This document shows, piece after piece, positions 19,628 through 27,470 of a stretch of DNA of 64,000 nucleotides. The translations under genes were made by a program, and so were the position numbers. Source of the DNA: Labilithrix sp. (GTDB lineage Bacteria > Myxococcota_A > Polyangia > Polyangiales > Polyangiaceae); NCBI GenBank assembly GCA_019637195.1, contig JAHBWA010000037.1, forward strand, positions 1 to 64,000, written 5' to 3'. The notes below the pieces were generated by a model, which made no database searches, was not told where the DNA came from, and worked only from the letters and a program-made list of their open reading frames with translations. The first letter of the stretch is position 1. Each line of letters starts with the position of its first letter.

Positions 19628-20320
19628 ATGGGCAGCTTCTTCAGCGACGAGGCGAAGGACAGGATCGTGGGCGCCGTGCGCGACGTCGAGTCGAAGAGCT
19701 CGGCGGAGATCGTGGTGACCGTGCGCGGGCAGTCGGACGACTACCGCGAGGTCGAGCTCGTCGCGGGGCTCGTCGTCGCCGCCGTCACGCTCGGCCTGCT
19801 CATCTACCACCCCGCGGAGCTCGACGAGGACCTCATGCCCCTCGAGACCGTCGCGGCGTTCGCGATCGTCACGTTGATCGTCAACCGCGTGGGTGCGCTC
19901 AAGCGCGCGCTCTTGCCGCGGAGGAGGCGCGACGCGCGGACCTTGATGGCGGCGCGGGCGCAGTTCGTCGAGCAGGGCGTCTCGTGCACCCGGGACCGCT
20001 CGGGGATCCTGGTGTTCGTCTCCGAGCTCGAGCGCGCCGTGCGCGTCGTGCCCGACGTCGGGATCGATCCCGCGAAGCTCGGCGAGGGGTGGAGCGCCTG
20101 CGTCGAGCGCCTCGAGAGCGCCGTAAGGTCGCTCGATCCGACCGCCTTCGCCGCCGCGCTCGCGAGCCTGGGGCCCGTGCTCGAGACGAGGTACCCGCGC
20201 CGCGAGGACGACGTGAACGAGCTGCCCGACGCGCCCGACGTCGCGGCCGTCTCCGCGGCGAACGCCGGCTCGCGGACGACCCCGGCGCGCGCGCCAGGGT
20301 CGACGGAGGCGGCGTCGTGA
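19628..20320 (+). CDS. TPM-domain membrane protein
   Basis: A 230-residue protein. The N-terminus FFSDEAKDRIVGAVRDVESK followed by SAEIVVTVRGQSDDYREVEL is the start of a TPM (TLP18.3/Psb32/MOLO-1) domain. Two membrane helices (ELVAGLVVAAVTLGLLIYH and ETVAAFAIVTLIVN) interrupt it, and the second half follows (SGILVFVSELERAVRVVPDVGI). The C-terminus is a Pro/Ala tail. TPM domains are linked to acid-phosphatase-like or assembly roles in thylakoids and bacterial envelopes. GAGGGG lies 6 nt before the ATG at 19628. The stop overlaps the GTG of the Tim44-like gene by GTGA, so the two proteins are made together. Confidence 0.85.
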   Translation: MGSFFSDEAKDRIVGAVRDVESKSSAEIVVTVRGQSDDYREVELVAGLVVAAVTLGLLIYHPAELDEDLMPLETVAAFAIVTLIVNRVGALKRALLPRRRRDARTLMAARAQFVEQGVSCTRDRSGILVFVSELERAVRVVPDVGIDPAKLGEGWSACVERLESAVRSLDPTAFAAALASLGPVLETRYPRREDDVNELPDAPDVAAVSAANAGSRTTPARAPGSTEAAS

Positions 20321-21981
20321 GCGCGCGGCGAACCCGCGCGGCGCGGCCCCTGCGCGCGCTCGTCGTCTGGCTCGTCGTCGTCGTCGGGGGCGCGCACCTC
20401 GCTTGGGCGAGCGAGCACCTCGCGTTCGCCGACGACCGCGTGGCGCTCGCCCGCCCCGGCGGCGGCGGCTCCTTCCGCGGCGGCTCGAGCTCCGGTGGCC
20501 GCTCCGGCTCGTCCTCGTCATCATCATCGTCATCGGGTGGCTTCCGCTCCGGCTCCAGCTCCTCGAGCTCCTCGTCGTCGGGCGGTTTCCGCTCCGGCTC
20601 GAGCACGTCGAGCTCGGGCTACGTCGCCAGCCCCGCGTCCGGCAGCTCGTCCGGCAGCTCCTCGTCCGGCGGCGGGGCGGGCCTCGGGTTCGGCTTCCTG
20701 CTGGTGTTCGGCATCATCGCTGTCCTCGGCGCCGTGGTCCGGAGACAGGGCTCGACCTCGTGGTCCACGAACGAGCCGGTGACGCACTGGCACCCCCCTC
20801 CTCCTCCGCCCTCGCGGATCCCCCCGCGACGCCGGCTCCTCGCGCTGCGCGAGCACGACCCCAACTTCTCTCTCGTGCTCTTCGACGACTTCCTCGTCGC
20901 GCTCTACACGGAGATCAAGACGGCCCAGGGACGCGGACAGCTCGCGCGTTACCAACCGTACCTCTCGCCGCAGTCGATGACCGCGCTCGGCCACCCCGGC
21001 GGGGAGATCACGAGCATCATCGTCGGCGCGGCGACGATCGAGGACGTCCGCGGGCTCGATCCCTCGTCGTCGCACGTCTGGGTCCGCGTGGCGTTCGAGA
21101 CGAACTACGCCGTGCGGCGACCGAACGGCGAGTCGGCCCTCTACGCCCACGAGGAGTGGATGCTCGCGCGCCGCCGGGACGCGCGCTCGCGGACGCCCGA
21201 CAAGGCTCACGTCATCGGCTGCCCGAGCTGCGGCGCGCCGCTCGACGTCGTCGTCGCCGGCGTGTGCGGCCATTGCCGCGCGAACGTCACGGCGGGGGCG
21301 TTCGACTGGATCGTCGACAGCATCACCGTCATCGCCACGGAGGCGCGCGGACCGATGCTCACGAGCAACGTCGAGGAGGTCGGCAACGATCTGCCCACGG
21401 TCATCGACCCCGGCGCGGCCTCACGCTTCACCGCGCTCCAGGCGGCCGATCCCGGCACGACCTGGCAGGGGCTGTCGAGCCGCGTCGGCCTGATCTTCAC
21501 CGAGTTCCAGACCGCGTGGGCGGCGCGCGACCTCGTCAAGATGCGCCCGTTCATGAGCGACGCGCTCTTCGCCACCCAGACCTTCTGGGTCGAGGAGTAC
21601 AAGCGACAGCGCCTCCGCAACGTCACGGAGAACGCGCGCATCGCGAGCCTCGAGCTCGCGAACGTCACACAGGACGCCTTCTTCGACGCCGTGACGGTGC
21701 GCCTCTACGCGTCGAGCCTCGACTACACGGTGAGCGACGCGAACGACCAGATCGTCAGCGGCAACCGGACGACGCCCCGCCATTACACCGAGTACTGGAC
21801 GCTCATCCGCGGGCGTGGCCGAAAGGGCGCTCCCAAGCTCGACAGGTCCTGTCCGAACTGCGGCGCCCCGCTCGACGTCACGATGGTCGGCGTCTGCAAC
21901 TACTGCAAGGTCAAGGTGACGACCGGCGAGTTCGACTGGGTCCTCTCCCGCATCGAGCAGGACGAGGTCTACCGCGGCTGA
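20317..21981 (+). CDS. Tim44-domain membrane protein with Ser/Gly tract and zinc ribbons
   Basis: A 554-residue protein. N-terminal signal/anchor (ALVVWLVVVVGGAHLAWA), then a Ser/Gly-rich low-complexity stretch at about 47-125, a membrane helix (GLGFGFLLVFGIIAVLGAVV), and two copies of a Tim44-like fold: the first begins DPNFSLVLFDDFLVALYTEI, the second TWQGLSSRVGLIFTEFQTAW. Each copy ends with a two-pair Cys motif (CPSCGAPLDV...CGHC and CPNCGAPLDV...CNYC) typical of zinc ribbons. Tim44-like domains bind membranes and pore proteins. The GTG start is set by GGAGG at 20304-20308 and by the 4-nt overlap with the TPM gene. Function in bacteria is unknown; the paired operon suggests a shared envelope role. 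Confidence 0.88.
   Translation: MSARRTRAARPLRALVVWLVVVVGGAHLAWASEHLAFADDRVALARPGGGGSFRGGSSSGGRSGSSSSSSSSSGGFRSGSSSSSSSSSGGFRSGSSTSSSGYVASPASGSSSGSSSSGGGAGLGFGFLLVFGIIAVLGAVVRRQGSTSWSTNEPVTHWHPPPPPPSRIPPRRRLLALREHDPNFSLVLFDDFLVALYTEIKTAQGRGQLARYQPYLSPQSMTALGHPGGEITSIIVGAATIEDVRGLDPSSSHVWVRVAFETNYAVRRPNGESALYAHEEWMLARRRDARSRTPDKAHVIGCPSCGAPLDVVVAGVCGHCRANVTAGAFDWIVDSITVIATEARGPMLTSNVEEVGNDLPTVIDPGAASRFTALQAADPGTTWQGLSSRVGLIFTEFQTAWAARDLVKMRPFMSDALFATQTFWVEEYKRQRLRNVTENARIASLELANVTQDAFFDAVTVRLYASSLDYTVSDANDQIVSGNRTTPRHYTEYWTLIRGRGRKGAPKLDRSCPNCGAPLDVTMVGVCNYCKVKVTTGEFDWVLSRIEQDEVYRG
20464..20690 (+). repeat. Ser/Gly low-complexity coding tract
   Basis: Imperfect repeats of Gly-Phe-Arg-Ser-Gly-Ser and runs of serine codons (mostly TCG/TCC, locally TCATCATCATCG near 20518-20530). 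The local AT content rises in the TCA run. Such tracts can slip in replication. Confidence 0.7.
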
Positions 21982-22000
21982 CCGCGCGCCGGGCCCTCGC

Positions 22001-24007
22001 TCAGCGCGCCGGGAGCGCGCCGCCGAGCAGCGTCACCCTGACGTTCGACGGCCTGTCCTTCGTGCGGAACACGCGGTGCGTCGCCGCCCGAAAGTCGCGC
22101 TCGGTGGCGCGGTGGATGTCGACGAACGTCTGCGGGTTGCGGTCGACGAGCGGAAACCACGAGCTCTGCACCTGCACCATTATGCGGTGCCCGGTCCGGA
22201 ACGTGTGGCTGACGTCCGGCAGCGTGATCTTCACGAGGGTCGGCGTGTTCGGCTCGAACGGCTCCGGCCGCTCGAAGCTCGCGCGGAACTTCCCGCGCAT
22301 CACCTCCGCGCGCACGAGCTGCTGGTAGCCGCCGAGGTGGACGTTCGTAGGGTTCGGCTCCGGATCGGGCGCGTCGGCGGGCCAGACGTCGACGACCTTC
22401 ACGACGAAGTCGGCGTCGGAGCCGGTGGTCGCGACCCAGAGCGACGCGTCGATCGGCCCGGCGAGCGTGACGTCGCCCTCGAGCTCGCCGGTCGAATACA
22501 CGAGCACGTCCGGGCGGCGCGCGGCGAAGCGCTGGTCGTCGCTCATGTAGTCCGCGTCGATCGCGGGTCCCGGCTTCCCGCGGTAGGGCACGGGCTTCGC
22601 CGGATCGCTCGGGTAGGCGTCGTCGCCGTCAGGCGCGGTGGGCGGCGACGCCGTCAGCCTGCCGTTCGCCTGGAAGAAGAGCGTCGCCGGCTTCGCCTCG
22701 GCGGGCGGCCACGCGGCGAACGAGCGCCACGTGTTCGTGCCCGACTCGAACACCCGCGCCTCCGGCGCCGGCGGACCGCCCTTGCCCTTGAGGTGACGCT
22801 GGAAGAACGGGAGCTCGACGTGCTCGCGGTAGAAGTGCGACGTCTTCTGACCGAACGCGATGTCGCCGTGGCGATCGCCGTCGGTCCGCGACCAACCGCC
22901 GTGCCGCCACGGCCCCATCACGAGGACGTTCTCGGCGCGCGCGCCCTGCTTCTCGAACGCGCGGTACGTCTCGAGGGCGCCCCAGAGGTCCTCGCTGTCG
23001 AGCCATCCGCCGACGGTCATGATCGCGGGCTTGGCGTCGCGGTAGAACGGGCGCGGATCGCGCGCCTTCCAGAACGCGTCGCGCGTGGGGTGCGCCATCA
23101 GATCGTTCCAGAAGGAGATCTTGCCCTCGAGGTACTTCGCGTCCGCGTTCGCGACCGGCCCCATCGCGAGGAAGAAGTCGTAGACGTCCTGGCCCTCGTG
23201 GAGGCTCTTCCAGTCCGGGCCCTTCTTCGTGGGCAGCGCGCGCGACTTGCCGAAGTTCGAGTAGAAGTCGAAGGCGTCGGCGAGGAAGAGGGCGCCGTTG
23301 TGGTGGAAGTCGTCGCCGATGAACCACTCGGTCACGGGGGCTTGCGGGGACACCGCCTTGAGCGCCGGGTGCGCGTCGACCGCGGCCTGCGCGGCGTAGA
23401 AGCCGGGGTACGAGATCCCCCAGACGCCGACCTTGCCGCTGTTGTTCGGCACGTTCTTCACGAGCCAGTCGATCGTGTCGTACGCGTCGGTGCTCTCGTC
23501 GATCGCGCCCGCGGCGGCGGCGTGCGGCCGGACGTCGACGAAGGTGCCCTCGGACATCATCCGGCCGCGGACGTCCTGATGAACGAAGACGTAGCCCTCC
23601 TTGATCATCAGGTTCGAGGGGGCGAAGCGGCGGAGCGCGCGCGTGTTCTGCTCGCTCGGGTACGCGTCGATGCCGTAGGGCGCGACGCTGTAGGGCGTGC
23701 GGGTCATGACGATCGGGTACGCGCGGCTCGCGTCCTTCGGGACGTAGGCCACGGTGAAGAGCCGGGCGCCGTCGCGCATCGGGATCTTGTACTCGTATTT
23801 CGTGTAATGCTCACGGATCGCCCGAGCGATGTCGGCGTCCGACTCGACCGGCCCGCGGACGAGCGGCTCGTCGGCGCTCGCCGGTGGGGCGCCGCTCGCC
23901 TTGGACGTGGGAGGCTGCGAGGAGCGCGGCGCGGCGGCCGCTCCGCACGCGAGGGTGGCGGCGACCGAGGCGAGGAGGAGCGGGATCAACGGCGAGGACC
24001 GACGCAT
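22001..24007 (-). CDS. CocE/NonD-family hydrolase lipoprotein (X-Pro dipeptidyl-peptidase class)
   Basis: A 668-residue secreted protein with a lipoprotein-type signal (lipobox TLAC near residue 21) and a Ser/Pro linker. The alpha/beta-hydrolase core shows RDGARLFTVAYVPKDA, the oxyanion Tyr region, nucleophile elbow GISYPGFY, VGGWLDSED with the catalytic Asp, and GPWRHGGWSR with the catalytic His. A C-terminal jelly-roll domain (GDVTLAGPIDASLWVATTGSDADF, LVKITLPDVSHTFRTGHRI) completes the family plan shared by cocaine esterase, glutaryl-acylase and alpha-amino-acid ester hydrolases. It likely cleaves an ester or amide in the periplasm or outside; the substrate is not predictable. Length matches the family. 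Confidence 0.93.
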   Translation of the reverse strand: MRRSSPLIPLLLASVAATLACGAAAAPRSSQPPTSKASGAPPASADEPLVRGPVESDADIARAIREHYTKYEYKIPMRDGARLFTVAYVPKDASRAYPIVMTRTPYSVAPYGIDAYPSEQNTRALRRFAPSNLMIKEGYVFVHQDVRGRMMSEGTFVDVRPHAAAAGAIDESTDAYDTIDWLVKNVPNNSGKVGVWGISYPGFYAAQAAVDAHPALKAVSPQAPVTEWFIGDDFHHNGALFLADAFDFYSNFGKSRALPTKKGPDWKSLHEGQDVYDFFLAMGPVANADAKYLEGKISFWNDLMAHPTRDAFWKARDPRPFYRDAKPAIMTVGGWLDSEDLWGALETYRAFEKQGARAENVLVMGPWRHGGWSRTDGDRHGDIAFGQKTSHFYREHVELPFFQRHLKGKGGPPAPEARVFESGTNTWRSFAAWPPAEAKPATLFFQANGRLTASPPTAPDGDDAYPSDPAKPVPYRGKPGPAIDADYMSDDQRFAARRPDVLVYSTGELEGDVTLAGPIDASLWVATTGSDADFVVKVVDVWPADAPDPEPNPTNVHLGGYQQLVRAEVMRGKFRASFERPEPFEPNTPTLVKITLPDVSHTFRTGHRIMVQVQSSWFPLVDRNPQTFVDIHRATERDFRAATHRVFRTKDRPSNVRVTLLGGALPAR

Positions 24008-24152
24008 GGGGCTCGCGCGGTCATACCGCAGATGGGTCCGCCGATGGATGGGGGCGCGCGGCCCGCGGAGAGACCGCGACCGTCGGCCCCCAAGGCGGCG
24101 CTTCGAGCGCGCGCGAGTCGACGCTCGGGCGGCCGTCTGCTACCGAAGAGCG

Positions 24153-25088
24153 ATGGGGCTCGCTGCACGGACAGGCCTCGCCGCGACGCCTCTCGCGGTG
24201 GCCCTCCTCGCGGGGCCCGTGCTCGCGCAGAACCCGGACGAGGCGCCCGCGCCCTGCCGCGCGCAGGTGACGAACGCGCTCGAGCGGATCGCGCCGGCGT
24301 TCGCGGGCAAGGCCCGCAAGGTCGCCGCGCGGTCGCCGGGCTCGATCGAGGCGGCCATCTGGGGCTACGCGCCTCCGCGCTTCCACCCCGTCGACGAGGG
24401 CGCGCTCCCGCCGCTCAAGGCCGGCGCCAGGTGTCCTCCCGAGATGGCGCTCGTCGCGGATCGCTTCTGCGTCGATCGCTGGGAGGGCTCGCTCGTCGTG
24501 CGCGACGCCGACGGCTCCGAGGCTCCGCACTCGCCGTACGTACCTCCGCCCGCCGACAAGGTCACGCTCGCGAGGAGCGTCGCCGGCGTCGTGCCGCAGG
24601 CGTACATCAGCGCGAAGCAGGCGGAGAGCGCGTGCCGGGCGTCGAGCAAGCGCCTCTGTCAGCCCGTGGAGTGGCGCGCGGCCTGCGGCGGAAGCGAGGG
24701 CACCGCCTACCCGTACGGCGCCAAGCGGGCCGGCGGAAAGTGCCACGACAGCGGCGTGAGCCCGATGCTCACGTTCCACCTGGCGACCATGAAGCGCGGA
24801 TGGGGCCTCACCGAGCTGAACGACACGCGCAACAACCAGCTCGAGGGCACGGTCGCGAGGACCGGCGCGTTCCCGGACTGCGTGTCCGATCTCGGCGTCT
24901 ACGACATGGTCGGCAACCTCCACGAGTGGACCGCCGACCCGAACGGCACGTTCCAGGGCGGCTACTGGCTCGACACGTCCCAGCACGGCGACGGCTGCGC
25001 GTACCGCACGATCGCGCACGGCTACACGTACCACGACTACTCGACCGGCTTCCGCTGCTGCGCAGACGTCGCAGCTGCCGAGCGCTGA
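24153..25088 (+). CDS. Secreted formylglycine-generating-enzyme-like (FGE-sulfatase) domain protein
   Basis: A 311-residue protein with a Sec signal peptide (GLAATPLAVALLAGPVLAQ), then a domain of the FGE-sulfatase/SUMF1 fold: FCVDRWEGSLVVRDADG, AKQAESACRASSKRLCQPVEW, YPYGAKRAGGKC, DMVGNLHEWTADPNG, GGYWLDTS and the closing GFRCCAD. The family includes the copper oxidase that converts Cys to formylglycine in sulfatases and many C-type-lectin-fold binding relatives. I see no sulfatase gene in the window, so a maturation role is not supported; ligand binding is equally likely. It contains at least ten Cys residues. Divergent from the CocE-like gene across 145 bp. The ATG is preceded by GAAGAG. 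Confidence 0.85.
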   Translation: MGLAARTGLAATPLAVALLAGPVLAQNPDEAPAPCRAQVTNALERIAPAFAGKARKVAARSPGSIEAAIWGYAPPRFHPVDEGALPPLKAGARCPPEMALVADRFCVDRWEGSLVVRDADGSEAPHSPYVPPPADKVTLARSVAGVVPQAYISAKQAESACRASSKRLCQPVEWRAACGGSEGTAYPYGAKRAGGKCHDSGVSPMLTFHLATMKRGWGLTELNDTRNNQLEGTVARTGAFPDCVSDLGVYDMVGNLHEWTADPNGTFQGGYWLDTSQHGDGCAYRTIAHGYTYHDYSTGFRCCADVAAAER

Positions 25089-25188
25089 GCGCCGAGCACG
25101 GGTCACGTTCGTCAGCTTGGGGTGTGAACCTCGAGCGAAATCGACTAACGAGAGAAGACGGGAAGCGCGCGCGCTCGTCGCCGCGACA

Positions 25189-25250
25189 CCCGCAAGCGAT
25201 CACCTGCACCCCGCAAGCGATCACCTGCACCCCGCAAGCGATCACCTGCA
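25189..25250 (+). repeat. Three tandem 21-bp repeats upstream of the H1-like gene
   Basis: The core CGCAAGCGATCACCTGCA occurs at 25191-25208, 25212-25229 and 25233-25250, each step exactly 21 bp (two helical turns). The copies are identical over the core. They end 14 nt before the start codon, with the ribosome-binding site directly after the last copy, so they lie in the leader or promoter of the downstream gene. A regulator binding one face of the DNA, or a leader RNA structure, are both possible. Confidence 0.85.
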
Positions 25251-25264
25251 AAGGAGAGAACACG

Positions 25265-25867
25265 ATGCCCCTGCTCGACGGAAAATCTGCGGCGCTCCTG
25301 ACGAAGACCGAGGCGGCGCTCATCCGCGAGACGGCCCCCGCGAAGCTACGCGCGCTCTCGCCGGCGCGCCTGCGGACGAAGGTCGCGCGCGCGCGTAAGC
25401 TCCGTGACAAGTACGCGAGCCTCGCGCGGCGTCAGAAGGGCGAGGCCAAGGGCACCGTCGCGCCGCGCGGGCAGCGCCGCGCCGAAGGCAGCGCGAACAC
25501 GACGAAGAAGGCGGAGATCTTCACCGCCGCGCTCGCGCGCGTCGAGGGCGAGATCACGCGCCGCGACGAGGCGGCGAAGAAGGCCGCCGCCAAGTCCGCC
25601 AAGTCCGCCGCCAAGAAGAAGACCAAGGCGGCCCCCAAGAAGAAGGCGAAGGCCGCCAAGAAGGGCGCGAAGACCGCAGCCAAGAAGAAGGCGACCGGCA
25701 AAAAGAAGGCGACCGGCAAGAAGCCGCCGGCGTTCGCCGCGGCGAACGAGGCGGCGCTCCCGAAGCGCGCGCTGCTGCAGAAGGCCAAGTCCGGCCTCCA
25801 GCGTTCGGGTGGCCACATGGCTGGGCGCAACCGCCGCAACCAGGCTCGCCGCGACGCGCGCGGCTGA
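25265..25867 (+). CDS. Lysine-rich histone H1-like DNA-binding protein
   Basis: A 200-residue basic protein. The N-terminal half (residues 1-100) is a helical domain (LLTKTEAALIRETAPAKLRA, KVARARKLRDKYASLARRQ); the middle (about 105-150) is an Ala/Lys tract of AAKKK and GKKKATG repeats like histone H1 tails; the C-terminus returns to mixed sequence (RSGGHMAGRNRRNQARRDAR). Such proteins compact DNA or bind RNA in myxobacteria and other high-GC bacteria. AAGGAGA 8 nt before the ATG is the strongest ribosome-binding site seen in this window, which suggests high expression, and the three 21-bp repeats just upstream suggest strong control. Confidence 0.82.
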   Translation: MPLLDGKSAALLTKTEAALIRETAPAKLRALSPARLRTKVARARKLRDKYASLARRQKGEAKGTVAPRGQRRAEGSANTTKKAEIFTAALARVEGEITRRDEAAKKAAAKSAKSAAKKKTKAAPKKKAKAAKKGAKTAAKKKATGKKKATGKKPPAFAAANEAALPKRALLQKAKSGLQRSGGHMAGRNRRNQARRDARG

Positions 25868-25872
25868 CCACG

Positions 25873-25922
25873 CCGCGCGCGAGGCGCATCACGAGCGCGA
25901 GGTCACCACGCGGCGCGCGCGG
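25873..25922. terminator. Possible hairpin between convergent H1-like and GIY-YIG genes
   Basis: CCGCGCGCG at 25873-25881 pairs with CGCGCGCGG at 25914-25922 over a 32-nt loop. Strong arms but a long loop and no T-tract. Confidence 0.3.
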
Positions 25923-26243
25923 CTACGCGCCCGGCGCCCGCCGCAGCGCCGGCGCGGTGACCGAGCGCTGGAGCGCGCGGAAGCGGCGCGCGTCGGTCAG
26001 CGCCTCCTTCTGGTCGCGCGAGAGGCGCTTCACCGCCAGCTCGAGCCGGAGCGCGTCGCCGTGCGATCGGCACCGCCGCACCGCCGCGAGGCTGAGCGGA
26101 CCGCGGCCGCGCGTGTAGCGCGCGCCCTTGCCGGCGTCGTGCTTGGCGATCCGCTCGGCCACGTCGCGCGCTACCCCGCAGTAGAGCGTGCCGTCGCTGC
26201 AGCGCGCGACGTAGACGAACCAGACGTCGCTCGAGCGGGCCAT
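25923..26243 (-). CDS. GIY-YIG nuclease-superfamily protein (UPF0213/YhbQ type)
   Basis: A 106-residue single-domain protein. The motif reads VYVARCSDGTLYCG (the GIY and YIG positions being VYV and YCG), followed by the conserved Arg in DVAERIAKHDAGKGARYTRG and the downstream Glu/Lys in LELAVKRLSRDQKEALT. This is the size and layout of UPF0213 proteins such as E. coli YhbQ, whose nuclease substrate is poorly known. The ATG at 26243 is 9 nt after a TACGCT hexamer and lacks a ribosome-binding site. Divergent from the TetR gene across 99 bp. Confidence 0.9.
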   Translation of the reverse strand: MARSSDVWFVYVARCSDGTLYCGVARDVAERIAKHDAGKGARYTRGRGPLSLAAVRRCRSHGDALRLELAVKRLSRDQKEALTDARRFRALQRSVTAPALRRAPGA

Positions 26244-26252
26244 CCGCCCGCG

Positions 26253-26258
26253 AGCGTA
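26253..26258 (-). promoter_or_regulatory. Candidate -10 of a leaderless promoter (TACGCT)
   Basis: Minus-strand TACGCT ending 9 nt before ATG 26243 of the GIY-YIG gene. Confidence 0.4.
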
Positions 26259-26342
26259 GTCCGGCGCGAGGCGCCCGGACAAGCCGGGCGCCGAGGCGCG
26301 CTGGGCCTTGCCCGGCCGGAGGATGTCGCCGACGATGGCTCG

Positions 26343-27158
26343 ATGGGGAGCCGCAAGGCCAGGCCGAAGAAGGCGCCGCCCGCCGCGGCCGCCGACGAGC
26401 AAGAGCACCGCCCGTCCGCGGCGATGACCCGCGAGGTCGAGGCCGTGACCGCGGAGAAGCTCATCGCGAGCTCGATGGCCGGCTCCGACCCCAAGGTGTC
26501 GGCGGCGCCGCCGGCCGCGCCGACCGAGCCGCGCGCGTTCGACGAGCTCGCGCAGACGGTCGAGGCCCCCGCCACGCCGCGGCTCCTCCTCCTCGACGCC
26601 GCCGAAGTGCTGATCGCGGAGGTCGGCTTCGCCGCCGTCACCGACGCGGAGATCGCCGAGACCGCAGGCGTCACGCTCGACGTCTTCCGCGCCCACTTCG
26701 CCGACAAGGCGGCGCTCCTCCGCGCGCTCCACGAGCGCTTCTGCGCTCAGGCGTTGGGCGTCACCGACGACTCGACCCGGAGCGGCATCTGGGACCACGC
26801 CTCCCCGCGCGACGTCGTCGAGGTCGCCGTCCGATCCATCCTCGACGTCGTCCTGGGTCGCGCCGAGCTCGTACGCGCCGTGATCGCGTCGGGCGATCCG
26901 GAGCTGCTCGACGGCTTCCGTCTCGTGGGCGCGAACATCACCGCGAAGGTCAGCCGCGTCATCGAGACGTTGCAGGACGACGACAAGCCCGGCGAGCAGG
27001 ACGTGGCGTTCGTCCTCCTCCTCGCGGTCTCGCTCGCCCATCAGACCATCATGCTCGGCACCGAGTGGAGCGGGGTCGCGCTCGAGCGCGACGAGCTCTA
27101 CGACCGGGCGACGCGCGCGGCCCGCGCGTACCTGGACGCTCGGCCCCGGCCTTCCTGA
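26343..27158 (+). CDS. TetR/AcrR-family transcriptional regulator with long N-terminal extension
   Basis: A 271-residue protein. The helix-turn-helix domain lies at about residues 78-125 (LLLDAAEVLIAEVGFAAVTDAEIAETAGVTLDVFRAHFADKAALLRAL), with the usual TetR spacing, followed by an all-helical ligand/dimer domain (VVEVAVRSILDVVLG, AFVLLLAVSLAHQTIM). About 75 residues before the HTH are basic then acidic, Ala/Pro-rich and probably disordered, which is unusual for the family. The next gene, a 73-residue membrane protein, starts 32 bp after it and may be co-transcribed. Targets are unknown. Confidence 0.88.
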   Translation: MGSRKARPKKAPPAAAADEQEHRPSAAMTREVEAVTAEKLIASSMAGSDPKVSAAPPAAPTEPRAFDELAQTVEAPATPRLLLLDAAEVLIAEVGFAAVTDAEIAETAGVTLDVFRAHFADKAALLRALHERFCAQALGVTDDSTRSGIWDHASPRDVVEVAVRSILDVVLGRAELVRAVIASGDPELLDGFRLVGANITAKVSRVIETLQDDDKPGEQDVAFVLLLAVSLAHQTIMLGTEWSGVALERDELYDRATRAARAYLDARPRPS

Positions 27159-27190
27159 GGCGCGCGCGCCGTGCTACAGGCTGCCCTGTC

Positions 27191-27412
27191 ATGGCCCGCA
27201 CCGTCGACCGCTCACTCGCCCGCATGATCGCGTTCAAGCGCATCGTCACCGGCGGCGCCTCGATCGCCTGCGGCGTCGCCCTGATCGTCGTCCTCGCGGT
27301 GCGTGGCTCGTCTCCGCCGATGGCCGCCCTCGCTCTCGTGATCTTCTTCGGCGGCGGCGCCTGGACGCTCCGCGACGGCCTCCGCCTGCGCCGCGAGCTG
27401 CTCCGGAGCTGA
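27191..27412 (+). CDS. 73-residue two-helix membrane protein
   Basis: Two hydrophobic segments (GGASIACGVALIVVLAV and MAALALVIFFGGGAWTL) with basic flanks, ending LRLRRELLRS. The ATG at 27191 lies 10 nt after a TACAGG hexamer and lacks a ribosome-binding site. It follows the TetR gene by 32 bp. Short, but the hydrophobic pattern and third-position GC support it as real. Function unknown. Confidence 0.6.
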   Translation: MARTVDRSLARMIAFKRIVTGGASIACGVALIVVLAVRGSSPPMAALALVIFFGGGAWTLRDGLRLRRELLRS

Positions 27413-27459
27413 CGACCTCCCCAGAGCGGAGCCTCCTCGCGCGGCGACCGCGGCCGGGT

Positions 27460-27465
27460 TACGGT
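27460..27465 (+). promoter_or_regulatory. Candidate -10 of a leaderless promoter (TACGGT)
   Basis: Ends 5 nt before ATG 27471 of a lipoprotein gene without a ribosome-binding site. Confidence 0.35.
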
Positions 27466-27470
27466 TAGGC

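Noticed and set aside
25189..25250. CRISPR-like repeat array
   Set aside because: Only three copies, 21-bp period with no unique spacers and no cas genes; a tandem repeat instead.
22076..25867. Long plus-strand open frame across the CocE-like gene
   Set aside because: Stops are rare in high-GC DNA; its first 1900 bases mirror the minus-strand hydrolase and only the last 200 codons are a real gene, which starts at 25265.
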